DNA of 64,000 nucleotides from Pseudonocardia parietis (GTDB taxonomy: Bacteria > Actinomycetota > Actinomycetes > Mycobacteriales > Pseudonocardiaceae), in contig NZ_JAGINU010000001.1 of the NCBI RefSeq assembly GCF_017876315.1, forward strand, positions 4,154,001-4,218,000, given 5' to 3'. Below, piece after piece: positions 1-7,613 of the stretch. The notes under the pieces are model-generated. The model saw only the letters and a program-made list of their open reading frames with translations. It searched no databases and was not told the DNA's origin. Every line of letters begins with the position of its first letter. The first letter of the stretch is position 1. Position numbers and translations under genes: made by a program.

Positions 1-1572
1 CTGGCGTTCCTGGCCGCGGCGTTCCTGGTGGCTGCGCTGTCGGCCGCCGGGACGAACATGTGGTGGTACACCAACAACTGGGGTGTGCCGTGGGCCGGTG
101 AGCAGGTGACCGTCGGCGGTTTCGAGGCGTCCACGCTGCTGCTGGTCCTCGCGCTGCTGCTCGCGGCCGGTGCCGGGGTCGAACACCTGCGCGGGATCCG
201 CGAGGAGCGCCATCCCGACCAGCTCGCCGGTGTCGAGCGGGCGGTCGGCAGGCTCCCGGTCGTCGGGCGCTGGTGGCGGGCGCGCGACTGGCGCCGTGAC
301 GCCTCCGCGGCGCTGTCGGCGACGCGGCGGCTGCGGCTCACCTCGGCGCCGCTGGCCGTGTTGTGCGGGCTGCTGGTGACGTTCAACCTCTGGTCGGTGA
401 CGGCGGCGATGCAGAACCAGGCCGACTCCTGGTCGATGGGCGCCGACGCGTTGTCCCACCCGTTCGGCGGCTCGTGCGGCCTGGCCAGCCAGGTCTATGC
501 CGAGCGGCGTCCGGTGGACGGCGTGCTGGCGGCGACGCCGGAGCCGACCGGTATGGCACCGCCGGCCGATCCCGACCTGCTGCCGAAGGTCGCCACGCCG
601 CCCCCGCCCGGGGAGGCCACGTCGACGCCCGCGCCGCTGCCGCCCGGGGTCGTCCCCGCGACCAGCCCGGAGGCCGAGCTGCGCGATCCGGTCAGCGGCG
701 GAACCGGGTTCTGGCGCGACGGCGTCCCGCCCACCGGTGGTGGCACCGGGGTGTCCGGGTTCGAGTACGTCCTGTCCGGCGGCCTGGGCACCGACGCCGC
801 CCCGGCGTTCGGCAGCTTCGACCCGTCCGGGGAGAACACCGGCACCCTGCGTACCCCGTGGGCGAAGCTGACCGACGAGCAGCGGGCCGGCACGACGCCG
901 CTGGTGGTGACGGCCGCGGGGCGGCTCGGCGGCGGGAACAAGCTGACCGTGCAGTACGCGACAAGACTGTCCGACGGCCGGATGCGCGTGGTGGAGCAGA
1001 CCGTTCTGGACGACGGCCGCGGCGAGGAGATGCCGTGGCGGGAGCTGCGGTTCGAGCTGCCGGAGCCGGCACGTGCGGCGACCGAGGTGCGGATGGTGGC
1101 CCAGGACAACTCGCTGGGTGCGGACGGCTGGCTGGCCGTCGCGCCGATGCGGGCGCCCCAGCTCGCGCCGCTGTCCACGGTCGTCGGTGACCAGGCGATG
1201 TTCCTGGAGTACCCGGTGTCGCTGGCGAGCCCCTGCCTGCGGCCGTTCGCGACCTCGGGGGGCATCGCGGAGATCCCGGCGTACCGGCTGCAGGCCGACG
1301 GCAGCCGGATGCGGGCCGACGGCGAGGGCTGGTCGTCTCCGCAGGCCGGCGGTCCGCTGGGCTGGATCACCGTGATCGGTAAGCAGACCGAGCTGCCGAC
1401 CTACCTCGAGGGTGACCCCGCGCGGGACTGGGGGAAGGTGCAGGCGATCCAGCCGTACCGGCCGAACGCGGTGGAGCCGACGCTGGAACACACGGACGTG
1501 CTGCGCTCCGGCCTGTACAGCCCGGGCCCGCTCCCGGATCCGCCCCCCGGCATCCCGTCCCCGAGCCGCTGA
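1..1572 (+). CDS. Arabinosyltransferase (Emb family), C-terminal part
   Basis: The frame is open from base 1, so the multi-membrane N-terminal part lies outside the window; 523 residues are visible. The motif WWYTNNWGVPW at about residues 20-30 is typical of EmbA/B/C proteins. Hydrophobic segments follow at about residues 43-60 and 117-135. The remaining roughly 390 residues form the extracytoplasmic C-terminal domain, which in this family binds carbohydrate. Emb enzymes transfer arabinofuranose from decaprenyl-phosphoarabinose to arabinogalactan or lipoarabinomannan in the cell envelope. A Pro/Ala-rich linker (about residues 180-220) is the only odd part. The family is clear; EmbA, EmbB or EmbC cannot be told from this half. 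Confidence 0.9.
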   Translation: MAFLAAAFLVAALSAAGTNMWWYTNNWGVPWAGEQVTVGGFEASTLLLVLALLLAAGAGVEHLRGIREERHPDQLAGVERAVGRLPVVGRWWRARDWRRDASAALSATRRLRLTSAPLAVLCGLLVTFNLWSVTAAMQNQADSWSMGADALSHPFGGSCGLASQVYAERRPVDGVLAATPEPTGMAPPADPDLLPKVATPPPPGEATSTPAPLPPGVVPATSPEAELRDPVSGGTGFWRDGVPPTGGGTGVSGFEYVLSGGLGTDAAPAFGSFDPSGENTGTLRTPWAKLTDEQRAGTTPLVVTAAGRLGGGNKLTVQYATRLSDGRMRVVEQTVLDDGRGEEMPWRELRFELPEPARAATEVRMVAQDNSLGADGWLAVAPMRAPQLAPLSTVVGDQAMFLEYPVSLASPCLRPFATSGGIAEIPAYRLQADGSRMRADGEGWSSPQAGGPLGWITVIGKQTELPTYLEGDPARDWGKVQAIQPYRPNAVEPTLEHTDVLRSGLYSPGPLPDPPPGIPSPSR

Positions 1573-1597
1573 GCCCGGGGGCGACGCCGGTGTCGCC

Positions 1598-2008
1598 TCA
1601 GGACAGGGCGATGACGCCGAGAGCCACGAGAAGGCCGACCTTGAGCAGCTCGAGGGCCACGTAGACCAGGTGGGTGCGTGAGCCCGGGGCGTCCTCACCG
1701 CGCAGCACGGCGGCGGTGCGACGGCTCAGGGCCGGCCGGACGGCGAGCAGCTGCACCGCCAGGACGCCCGCGGCGCCGGCCGCGAGCCAGACCGCACCCG
1801 CGCCCCCGGGCGCGACGAGCAGCCCGATCCCGACGATCGCGAGCAGGACGAGTTCGGCGATGTTCAGGGCGCGGAAGACCAGCCGGCCGATGCCGAGGCC
1901 CAGCACCGTGGTGATCCCCGGGGCGCGGAACTTCAGTGGCGCCTCGAGGAACGAGATCGCCAGCACCATGCCCAGCCAGACCCATGTCGCAGCCGCGACC
2001 ACAGCCAT
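1598..2008 (-). CDS. Small four-helix membrane protein, function unknown
   Basis: The 136-residue protein is almost entirely hydrophobic, with predicted membrane segments near residues 3-20, 48-65, 68-90 and 112-134. A conserved-looking FLEAPLKFRAPG loop follows the first helix. I chose the ATG at 2008 over an upstream in-frame start because AAGGGA lies just before it. I recognise it only as an actinobacterial conserved membrane protein. It converges with the arabinosyltransferase gene, leaving 25 bases between the two stops, and is followed upstream on the same strand by a hydrolase and lsr2. No catalytic motif is visible. Confidence 0.8.
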   Translation of the reverse strand: MAVVAAATWVWLGMVLAISFLEAPLKFRAPGITTVLGLGIGRLVFRALNIAELVLLAIVGIGLLVAPGGAGAVWLAAGAAGVLAVQLLAVRPALSRRTAAVLRGEDAPGSRTHLVYVALELLKVGLLVALGVIALS

Positions 2009-2057
2009 CGTCGTTCCCTTCGTCGAGGTACAGCCCAGCACGCCCGGGGCGCGTGGG

Positions 2058-2918
2058 TCAGGGGCGTCGGTCCCGGGTCAGGCGGAGGATCTCCCCGGCC
2101 ACGAGCTCGGGCTCGGTGAGCGGGACGAGGTGCCCCGAGCGCAGGGCGAGCACGTGGCGCCGTTCGGGCCCGGCTCCCGCGCGGGCGGCGTGTGCGGTGT
2201 TGAGCGCCGCGCGGCTCCGGCGGCCGATCCCGGCGGTCGCCGTCCCGGAGATCACCGTGACCGGTGCGGTCCCACCGGGCGGGGGCTCGGCCCGCAGCCG
2301 GCACAGGTCGTCGGGCAGCGACGCCGACTCGGCGAGGTGGGCGTCGATCCCGGCCGGGGTGAGCCACTCGGCGCGCAGGTCGGCGGCCGCGTCGGCGGGA
2401 AGGCGGCGGGCGACGGGGCCGGCGGCGAGGCGGGTCAGCCCGAGCCGGGCGAGCAGCGGGAGCACCGCGGCCGACGCGCGTTCGCGGGCGGCGAACGCAG
2501 GGGAGAAGTACAGCTCGCAGCCCTCATCCGTCGGGTCGACCAGGACGAGCCCACGGATCCGTTCCGGGCGCTGCGCGGCCGCCACCCGCACGATCGGTCC
2601 GCCCCAGCTGTGCCCGGCGAGCACGTAGTCCTCGGCGCCGACGTGATCGAGCAGGTCGTTCAGGTCGGCCGCGAGCCGGTCCAGGGTGGGCGGCCCGGGG
2701 TCCGGTGCGCTGCGCCCCAGCCCGGAGCGGTCGTAGACCACGACGGGCGCCGCCCCCGCGATCGCGCGCTGCACCGCGGCCCAGGACGAGCGGGTGGTTC
2801 CCATGCCGGCCTCGAGCACCACGGTCGGTACCCCGGCCGGCCCGGGCGTGTGTTGCAGGTACAGCAGCCGGCCGTCCCGGGTCCGGGCGGTGGCGTGCTC
2901 GCCCTGACTGTGCGGCAC
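2058..2918 (-). CDS. Alpha/beta hydrolase
   Basis: A 286-residue alpha/beta-hydrolase fold protein. The nucleophile elbow GHSWGG (Ser about 104), an oxyanion-hole region EAGMG near residue 38, and a C-terminal SGHLVPLTEP with the likely catalytic His are all present. The substrate cannot be deduced. I placed the start at a GTG 7 bases after the lsr2 stop; the longer frame upstream is only the antisense-free shadow of lsr2. The tight spacing suggests co-transcription with lsr2 from one promoter. No signal peptide is seen, so it should be cytoplasmic. Confidence 0.82.
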   Translation of the reverse strand: MPHSQGEHATARTRDGRLLYLQHTPGPAGVPTVVLEAGMGTTRSSWAAVQRAIAGAAPVVVYDRSGLGRSAPDPGPPTLDRLAADLNDLLDHVGAEDYVLAGHSWGGPIVRVAAAQRPERIRGLVLVDPTDEGCELYFSPAFAARERASAAVLPLLARLGLTRLAAGPVARRLPADAAADLRAEWLTPAGIDAHLAESASLPDDLCRLRAEPPPGGTAPVTVISGTATAGIGRRSRAALNTAHAARAGAGPERRHVLALRSGHLVPLTEPELVAGEILRLTRDRRP

Positions 2919-2925
2919 CGGCCGC

Positions 2926-3453
2926 TCAGCCGCTGAACTGCACCGACGGGGCCTGCGGACGGTCCGTGGCGGGCGCGGGGTCCTGCTCCGACTGCTCCGG
3001 CTGTTCCGGCTGTTCCGGTGCGGCAGGCACGGACGGGGCGGACGGCGCCGGCGCGGCAACCGCGGCCGTGGCGGGCGTGCCCCGACGGTAGGCCTCGACG
3101 ACCTCCGACGGGATGCGGCCGCGCTCGGACACGGTGAAGCCGTTGTCCCGGGCCCACACCCGCACGGCACGGTTGTGCTCACGGGTCGCGGCATCCGACC
3201 CGGTGGCCGAGGGTGCGGCCGGCCCGGACGACGCGGGTGCCGCCGAGGCGCGCGCCCGGGCCCGCCGGGCACCGGAGGTGTCCGCGAGCCGGGCCGCGGA
3301 CACGAACGGCGCGAGCCCGTCCCTCAGCCGCCGGGCGTGGGCGGAAGTGAGGTCGATCTCGAAAAGGCGCCCGTCCAGGCCGAAATCGACGGTCTCGTCG
3401 GCCTCGCCACCGGTGATGTCATCGACGAGCCGGGTCGTTTCGACCTTCGCCAC
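2926..3453 (-). CDS. lsr2: Lsr2-family nucleoid-associated protein with long acidic tail
   Basis: Lsr2 proteins bind AT-rich DNA minor grooves, bridge DNA and silence foreign genes. The N-terminal dimerisation part reads VETTRLVDD ... DETVDFGLDGRLFEIDL (residues 4-35). The C-terminal DNA-binding part has WARDNGFTVSERGRIP with the key RGR at residues 111-113. The GTG start at 3453 matches the family N-terminus and follows CTGCA and an AGGAA-like sequence. At 175 residues it is about 60 longer than mycobacterial Lsr2. The extra part is a tail after residue 126 with a PEQ-PEQ-PEQ-SEQ repeat rich in Pro, Gln and Glu. The 57-90 linker is Ala/Arg-rich. The tail may affect oligomerisation (inference). 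Confidence 0.9.
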   Translation of the reverse strand: MAKVETTRLVDDITGGEADETVDFGLDGRLFEIDLTSAHARRLRDGLAPFVSAARLADTSGARRARARASAAPASSGPAAPSATGSDAATREHNRAVRVWARDNGFTVSERGRIPSEVVEAYRRGTPATAAVAAPAPSAPSVPAAPEQPEQPEQSEQDPAPATDRPQAPSVQFSG

Positions 3454-3837
3454 TGCAGTTCCTCTCGCGTCGCCCCTCCGGAAGCCCGTCCGGCGTCGGC
3501 ACGAGCATATCGACGGGGGCGAGCAGCCGGCGCACCCCCGTTCCTGTCGGCCGGGAACCGGCGTCGCACTGCTCGCCACGCACCCGGCCGGGCCGGGGAA
3601 ACGGCGAATGCGCTGCTGACGCCACCCGCGCGCGAGGTTCCGGCGGTCCGGGCCCGCACCCGCGGAATCGTGGGCCCACCACACGCGCGGCTCACCGGAA
3701 TGGGCGGGCACAGAACCGGGGCGACCACCCGACGGCTGCGCGAAACCGGGAGGGATCAGCCGCGTGCGGATTGTGAAATCCGTCGCTGTGAATCGGGCAA
3801 TTCACGGGCCTGCGCCAGGATACCGCGATGCGTATAG
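3454..3837. other. Upstream region of lsr2 with no gene seen
   Basis: Together with the pseudogene fragment that follows, this forms a gap of about 640 bases between lsr2 and the next gene. All frames here are short, or lack sensible codon use and start signals. The part just upstream of 3453 must hold the lsr2 promoter. I could not pick out a convincing -35/-10 pair. Confidence 0.4.
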
Positions 3838-3959
3838 CGATCGACGGCGTTCTTCGCCCCGGCCCGGCGGCTGTACGCGCGGCACGGGTTCGTGCGCTGC
3901 CCGCCGTTCGCGGACCATCCGGACGATCCGAACAGCGCCCACATGTGCCTCGACCTGTG
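3838..3959 (+). pseudogene. C-terminal remnant of a GNAT acetyltransferase
   Basis: In frame with the stop at 3957-3959, the translation contains FFAPARRLYARHGFVRC followed by PPFADHPDDPNS and ends MCLDL. This is the standard C-terminus of small GNAT acetyltransferases (acetyl-CoA pocket helix, then FGDY..DPNS..M). A stop at 3835 cuts the frame and no N-terminal half is found upstream in any frame. It is therefore a broken gene end of about 40 codons, not a functional gene. The assignment rests on reading the motif by eye. Confidence 0.6.
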
Positions 3960-4007
3960 ACCGGACGATCATGTGATCCCACTCTCGCCCGTGCGCGGAG
4001 TGTGATC

Positions 4008-4030
4008 TAGAATGCTCTACGTGTCGTAGA
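4008..4030 (+). promoter_or_regulatory. Candidate -10 box and inverted-repeat operator
   Basis: TAGAAT at 4008-4013 resembles a -10 hexamer. Immediately downstream is a perfect inverted repeat, TCTACG-TGT-CGTAGA (4016-4030), placed where a transcription start would lie. The next gene begins at 4093. Reading it as a repressor site is inference; no regulator gene adjoins it. Confidence 0.4.
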
Positions 4031-4092
4031 ACACGGCGCCGACGCCAGATCGCTCGACGCCTTCCCACAGACGGGGAACGGGGGCCACGGTG

Positions 4093-4575
4093 ATGACGGT
4101 CGAGTCCGGTCTGGTCAATGCCGACCTGCGCCGCAAGCGAGCGGTGGATCTGGCCCAGCTGATCCAGGTGCGGCACGGCGACGACGTGACCGCGCTGCGG
4201 CGGGGCCTGCTCGACTATCCTTACCCGCGTCCTGTCCCGGAGTGGCACCGCAGGGAGGTCGCGACCGCCGCGGTGGGCAGCGATGTCCGGCTGGCGCTGG
4301 TCGCCTCCACCGCACCGGACGGCGCCGCACCGGCCGTCGGCGTGGGGATCTGGGAGCTGACCATCGCGACGCCGGACGGCGGCCCCTTGCCGAGGGGCGA
4401 GGCGGAGGGCTGGGCGCGGGCGCTGTTCGGTTACCGGTGCGCGCCTCTGGTCTACCGCAGGCGGACGGGCGGCGGACCGTTCCGCCGCCCGTCCAGTGTG
4501 GACTTCGTCGTGCACCACTGCGAGCACGGCCCGATGCACCCCTCGGACGTCGAGGCGTACGGGGCCTGTGCCTGA
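4093..4575 (+). CDS. Conserved hypothetical protein
   Basis: The 160-residue protein has no domain I recognise. The N-terminal 45 residues are charged and helical; the middle contains a beta-rich stretch (VRLALVAST, VGVGIWELTIATPD); the C-terminus has a small His/Cys cluster (VVHHCEHG). A GTG lies directly before the ATG and would add one residue. The gene stands alone, convergent with serA, with only 3 bases between the two stops. The candidate operator at 4016-4030 lies 60 bases upstream. Confidence 0.65.
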   Translation: MTVESGLVNADLRRKRAVDLAQLIQVRHGDDVTALRRGLLDYPYPRPVPEWHRREVATAAVGSDVRLALVASTAPDGAAPAVGVGIWELTIATPDGGPLPRGEAEGWARALFGYRCAPLVYRRRTGGGPFRRPSSVDFVVHHCEHGPMHPSDVEAYGACA

Positions 4576-4578
4576 GCC

Positions 4579-5778
4579 TCAGAGCTCGTAGGAGCGCAGC
4601 CAGACCGTCTGCGGGCCCGTGCGGAGGGTGGACAGCACGTCGTCCGGGAGCGCCCGATCCGTGTCGGTGAGGACGTAGCCGAGCTCACCGCTGGTGGACA
4701 GCGCCTGACCGGTCACGTTCACCCCGGCGTCGGCGAGCAGCCGGTTGGTGTCCGCCAGGACCCCCGGCGCGCTCCGGTGCAGGTAGCCGGTCCGGAAGAC
4801 GCCCGGCGGCCGGGGCGCCGACACGTTCGGCAGGTTGACCGACAGGGGAGTGGCGCCCCCGGTGACGAAGTCGAGCATCTTCGTGGAGACGAAGTGGCCG
4901 ATCCCCTCCTGGGCCTCCTGTGTCGAGCCGCCGATGTGCGGGGTCAGGATGACGTTGTCCAGCCCGCGCAACGGCGAGTCGAAGACGTCGCCCTGGGCCT
5001 TGGGCTCGATCGGGAAGACGTCGACGGCGGCACCGGCGATGTGCCCGGAGAGGATGTTCTCGCGCAACGCCAGCTCGTCGATCACCATCCCTCGCGAGGC
5101 GTTGATGAACATCGAGCGCGGCTTCATCTTCGCGAACTGCTCGGCACCGAACAGGCCGGCGTTGCCCGGGCGCCCGTCGACGTGGATCGAGACGATGTCG
5201 GCTTCCTCCAGCAGCGCGTCCACGGTCGGGACGCGGCGGGCGTTGCCGTGCGCGAGCCGGTCCGCGGTGTCGTAGAAGATCACCCGCAGGCCGACGGCCT
5301 CCGCCATGTTCGACAGCTGGGTGCCGATGTTGCCGTATCCGACGATGCCCAGCGTGCGGCCCCGGAACTCGTGGCTGCCGCGCGCCGACTTGTCCCAGAC
5401 GCCTTCGTGCATGCGCTGGGTCTTCTCGGTCAGCCGGCGGGCCAGGACGACGATCTCGCCCAGCACCAGCTCGACGACGCTGCGGGTGTTGGAGTAGGGC
5501 GCGTTGAACACCGCGATGCCACGCTCGGCGGCCGGGGCCAGATCGACCTGGTTGGTGCCGATACAGAAGCAGCCGACGGCCTGCAGGTCCTTCGCAGCGT
5601 CCAGGACGTCCGCCGTGACGGAGGTGTTGGAGCGGATGCCGAGCAGCTGCACGCCGGACACCGCGTCGAGCAGTTCGTCGCCGCTGAGCGAGCCGGGCCG
5701 GGCGTCGACCTCGAAGCCCGCGCGTTCGAACGCCGCGGCTGCGCCGGGGTGGATGTTTTCGAGCAACAGGACCTTCAC
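4579..5778 (-). CDS. serA: D-3-phosphoglycerate dehydrogenase, short ACT-containing form
   Basis: This enzyme oxidises 3-phosphoglycerate to 3-phosphohydroxypyruvate, the first step of serine synthesis. The Rossmann motif GIVGYGNIGT lies near residue 145. The catalytic region includes NASRGMVID, the acidic residue in DVFPIEP, and the His in LTPHIGGST. The last 75 residues form an ACT domain, the usual site of serine feedback. At 399 residues it is the E. coli-type short form, not the roughly 530-residue form usual in mycobacteria. The GTG start at 5778 fits the family start (KVLLLENIHP). It sits 7 bases after a TAGGTT hexamer without a Shine-Dalgarno, so it is probably leaderless. Confidence 0.93.
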   Translation of the reverse strand: MKVLLLENIHPGAAAAFERAGFEVDARPGSLSGDELLDAVSGVQLLGIRSNTSVTADVLDAAKDLQAVGCFCIGTNQVDLAPAAERGIAVFNAPYSNTRSVVELVLGEIVVLARRLTEKTQRMHEGVWDKSARGSHEFRGRTLGIVGYGNIGTQLSNMAEAVGLRVIFYDTADRLAHGNARRVPTVDALLEEADIVSIHVDGRPGNAGLFGAEQFAKMKPRSMFINASRGMVIDELALRENILSGHIAGAAVDVFPIEPKAQGDVFDSPLRGLDNVILTPHIGGSTQEAQEGIGHFVSTKMLDFVTGGATPLSVNLPNVSAPRPPGVFRTGYLHRSAPGVLADTNRLLADAGVNVTGQALSTSGELGYVLTDTDRALPDDVLSTLRTGPQTVWLRSYEL

Positions 5779-5970
5779 GCCGACCAACCTAGGCCTGCTA
5801 CCCGGCTCGGGACAGGGCGGGCGCGAACCGGTCGGCACCGTCGCGACGTCTGTCACACCGGTTGCCGACAGCCCGGTCGACGTGCCTCGGCGGCCGGGAC
5901 GGCTTCCGTGTGGCCGGTCACAGCGGCATCCTGGACGATCGGACGGACACATGTCGGGAAGGAGCGCGCC

Positions 5971-6186
5971 ATGCGAGCACGGGTCGGCGACTGGCTGGTG
6001 ATCGAGGGACACTTCCTGGACCAGCCGCGACGGCAGGGTGAGGTCGTCGAGGTGGCGCACGACGACGGGTCGCCGCCGTACCGGGTGCGCTGGATGGACG
6101 ACGGGCACGAGTCGCTGGTCTGCCCGGGCCCGGAGGCACGGATCGAGTCCCGTCCGGTGCCGTCGGCGAACGAGAACCTTCGCTAG
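5971..6186 (+). CDS. DUF1918 domain protein
   Basis: The 71-residue protein matches the small DUF1918 family: MRARVGDWLVIEG at the N-terminus, GEVVEVAHDDGSPPYRVRW in the middle and GHESLVCPGPEARIE near the end. The fold is predicted as a small beta-barrel and its function is unknown. The ATG at 5971 follows GGGAAGGAG with good spacing. The gene stands alone. It converges with a coiled-coil gene across a 41-base inverted repeat. Confidence 0.88.
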   Translation: MRARVGDWLVIEGHFLDQPRRQGEVVEVAHDDGSPPYRVRWMDDGHESLVCPGPEARIESRPVPSANENLR

Positions 6187-6229
6187 GTCCGATCCGGACG
6201 GACCCGGGTGAGGGGCTCTCTGACGCTCA

Positions 6230-6270
6230 TACTGTCATAACGTGCATTATCGGCTCAGTCGATGACAGTA
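6230..6270. terminator. Inverted repeat between convergent genes
   Basis: Perfect 9-bp arms TACTGTCAT (6230-6238) and ATGACAGTA (6262-6270) flank a 23-base AT-richer loop. It lies exactly between the stops of two convergent genes, so a bidirectional terminator is likely. There is no long T tract. Confidence 0.5.
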
Positions 6271-6274
6271 CGAG

Positions 6275-6628
6275 CTACTGCTCGCCCTGGTCTTGTTGGC
6301 GAATGAGCGCGTCGAGCAGCTCCACGATCTGCGCTTGCCCGGCGGCGGTCTGGTCGAACTTTCCGCGCATCTCGGTGAAGCCGGTATGAGTTTCGCTGCG
6401 CAGATCGGCGAGGTCCTCGCGCATGTCGTTGAAGCTGCTGGTCGTGGCTTGTCGGAAGTCGCGTAGCTCGGTGCGGATTTCAGAGACGTCCCGGTCGTTG
6501 GCAGCCGCCAGGTGCCGCGCGGCGGCCGCGTCCTCGCGCGCGACCTGCGCCTGCTGAACCTGCTCCGCCAGCTCGCTGACACGGGCTTCGAGCGTAGCCA
6601 AGCGAGCCTCAAGGTCAGGTTCCGGCAT
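6275..6628 (-). CDS. Coiled-coil protein, function unknown
   Basis: The 117-residue protein is almost all charged helix. Heptad-like patterning is visible in LEARLATLEARVSELAEQ (residues 6-23) and in the RDFRQATTSSFNDMREDLADLR stretch around residues 55-80. It ends in a Gln/Glu-rich tail. No membrane segment or enzyme motif is present. Similar short coiled-coil proteins with repeated DMRED/GFTEMR phrases occur widely and are often near mobile DNA (family knowledge; function unknown). The ATG lies 6 bases after a TACGCT hexamer, which suggests leaderless translation. Confidence 0.72.
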   Translation of the reverse strand: MPEPDLEARLATLEARVSELAEQVQQAQVAREDAAAARHLAAANDRDVSEIRTELRDFRQATTSSFNDMREDLADLRSETHTGFTEMRGKFDQTAAGQAQIVELLDALIRQQDQGEQ

Positions 6629-6683
6629 GAATCAAGCGTACCGAGCGTCGACCGACGCCGGGAACCAATTGCCGTCCTGCCGG

Positions 6684-7277
6684 CTACATCGCGACCCGGA
6701 CCAGGGTCTCGGCCGCTGCCCGGGCGGTGGTCGCGGCGTCGGGCTGGCCGACGATGGAGTGGCTGACGATGGCGCCTTCGTGCAAGCTCAGCAGCTGGGC
6801 GGCCAGGGTATCCGGGTCGTCGACGCCGGCCTCGGCGAGCAGGTCGCGGAACAGGTCGCGTAGCCAGGTCTTCTCGGCGACCACGAGCCGGCGGCCGGGA
6901 TGGTCCTCGTCGGGAAGCTCGGCGAAGGCGTTGACGAAGCTGCAGCCCCGGCTGCTGGGCACCAGCCACTCCGGCAACACGTCGAACGGCGCCAGCACCC
7001 GGGCCTGCGGATCGGAACCCACGGCGTCGAGGCGGGCGAGCACCAGCTCGCGCCATCGCCGGTCGCGGGCCGCCAGATAGGCCGCGACCAGTGCGTCCTT
7101 GGATCCGAAGCGGTCATAGAGAGTCCGCTTGGTGACCCCGGACTCGGCGGCGATGGTGTCCACGCCGACGGCGTGGATGCCGCGCCAGTAGAACAGCTCG
7201 GACGCGACCTCGAGGATCCGCCGGGCCCCCGGCGTCAACTTCGGGTCCGCACCGACGTCGGTGTCTCCGCTCATCAT
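6684..7277 (-). CDS. TetR family transcriptional regulator
   Basis: The N-terminal helix-turn-helix is clear: ARRILEVASELFYWRGIHAVGVDTIA followed by GVTKRTLYDRFGSKDALV (about residues 18-63). The ligand-binding part (residues 70-197) contains RGCSFVNAFAELPDE, as in a common subfamily that controls small-molecule efflux or detoxification. Two ATGs lie in tandem; the second (7274) is better spaced from AGGGGAG. Two copies of a 16-bp operator-like sequence lie just upstream. It therefore probably represses itself and the rightward promoter over the small gene at 7353. Confidence 0.9.
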   Translation of the reverse strand: MMSGDTDVGADPKLTPGARRILEVASELFYWRGIHAVGVDTIAAESGVTKRTLYDRFGSKDALVAAYLAARDRRWRELVLARLDAVGSDPQARVLAPFDVLPEWLVPSSRGCSFVNAFAELPDEDHPGRRLVVAEKTWLRDLFRDLLAEAGVDDPDTLAAQLLSLHEGAIVSHSIVGQPDAATTARAAAETLVRVAM

Positions 7278-7283
7278 CTCCCC

Positions 7284-7345
7284 TTGACTTCACAGATCTG
7301 TGTACCTATCTTCGAGTACACCAGGTTCACAGACCAGTGTAGGAG
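7284..7345 (+). promoter_or_regulatory. Strong promoter with two TetR operator copies
   Basis: TTGACT (7284-7289), a 17-bp spacer and TATCTT (7307-7312) form a near-consensus rightward promoter. TTCACAGATCTGTGTA (7289-7304), built on the perfect palindrome CACAGATCTGTG, fills the spacer. A second copy differing at two bases (7326-7341) lies just downstream of the expected start. AGGAG (7341-7345) then serves the gene at 7353. Control by the adjacent TetR protein is inferred from position. Confidence 0.7.
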
Positions 7346-7352
7346 ACCGGAG

Positions 7353-7613
7353 ATGCGAGACGTACTGCGCAGGCTGATCACGACCGGGCGAGACATCGCG
7401 TGGGGCATCAACGCAGGCCACGCGATCCGTCACGGCGTACCCGTTCCCGGCCGGGGGCGGTCACTCACTACCGCGACGCACACCCCTACGGCCGAGCCGG
7501 GCCACGTGGGTGCCCGGACAGGCGGAGGCTCGCCTACGGGACCAGCGTCGTATCCGGCCGACCCGCGTGAGCTGGGCGGTCCGGCGACGGCTGTGTGCTC
7601 CGCGGTGAGGTGA
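7353..7613 (+). CDS. Small TetR-controlled protein, possibly a truncated gene
   Basis: An 86-codon frame starts at an ATG 7 bases after AGGAG and lies downstream of a near-consensus promoter with two operators. The first 35 residues (MRDVLRRLITTGRDIAWGIN and on to IRHGVPVPG) look like real protein: a basic amphipathic segment and then a short hydrophobic-basic stretch. The rest is Pro/Gly/Ala-rich, and its last 80 bases overlap the 3' end of the convergent flavin monooxygenase gene. I do not recognise it. It may be a complete small protein or the stump of a larger target gene removed by rearrangement. Promoter quality makes transcription likely; the protein is less certain. Confidence 0.5.
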   Translation: MRDVLRRLITTGRDIAWGINAGHAIRHGVPVPGRGRSLTTATHTPTAEPGHVGARTGGGSPTGPASYPADPRELGGPATAVCSAVR

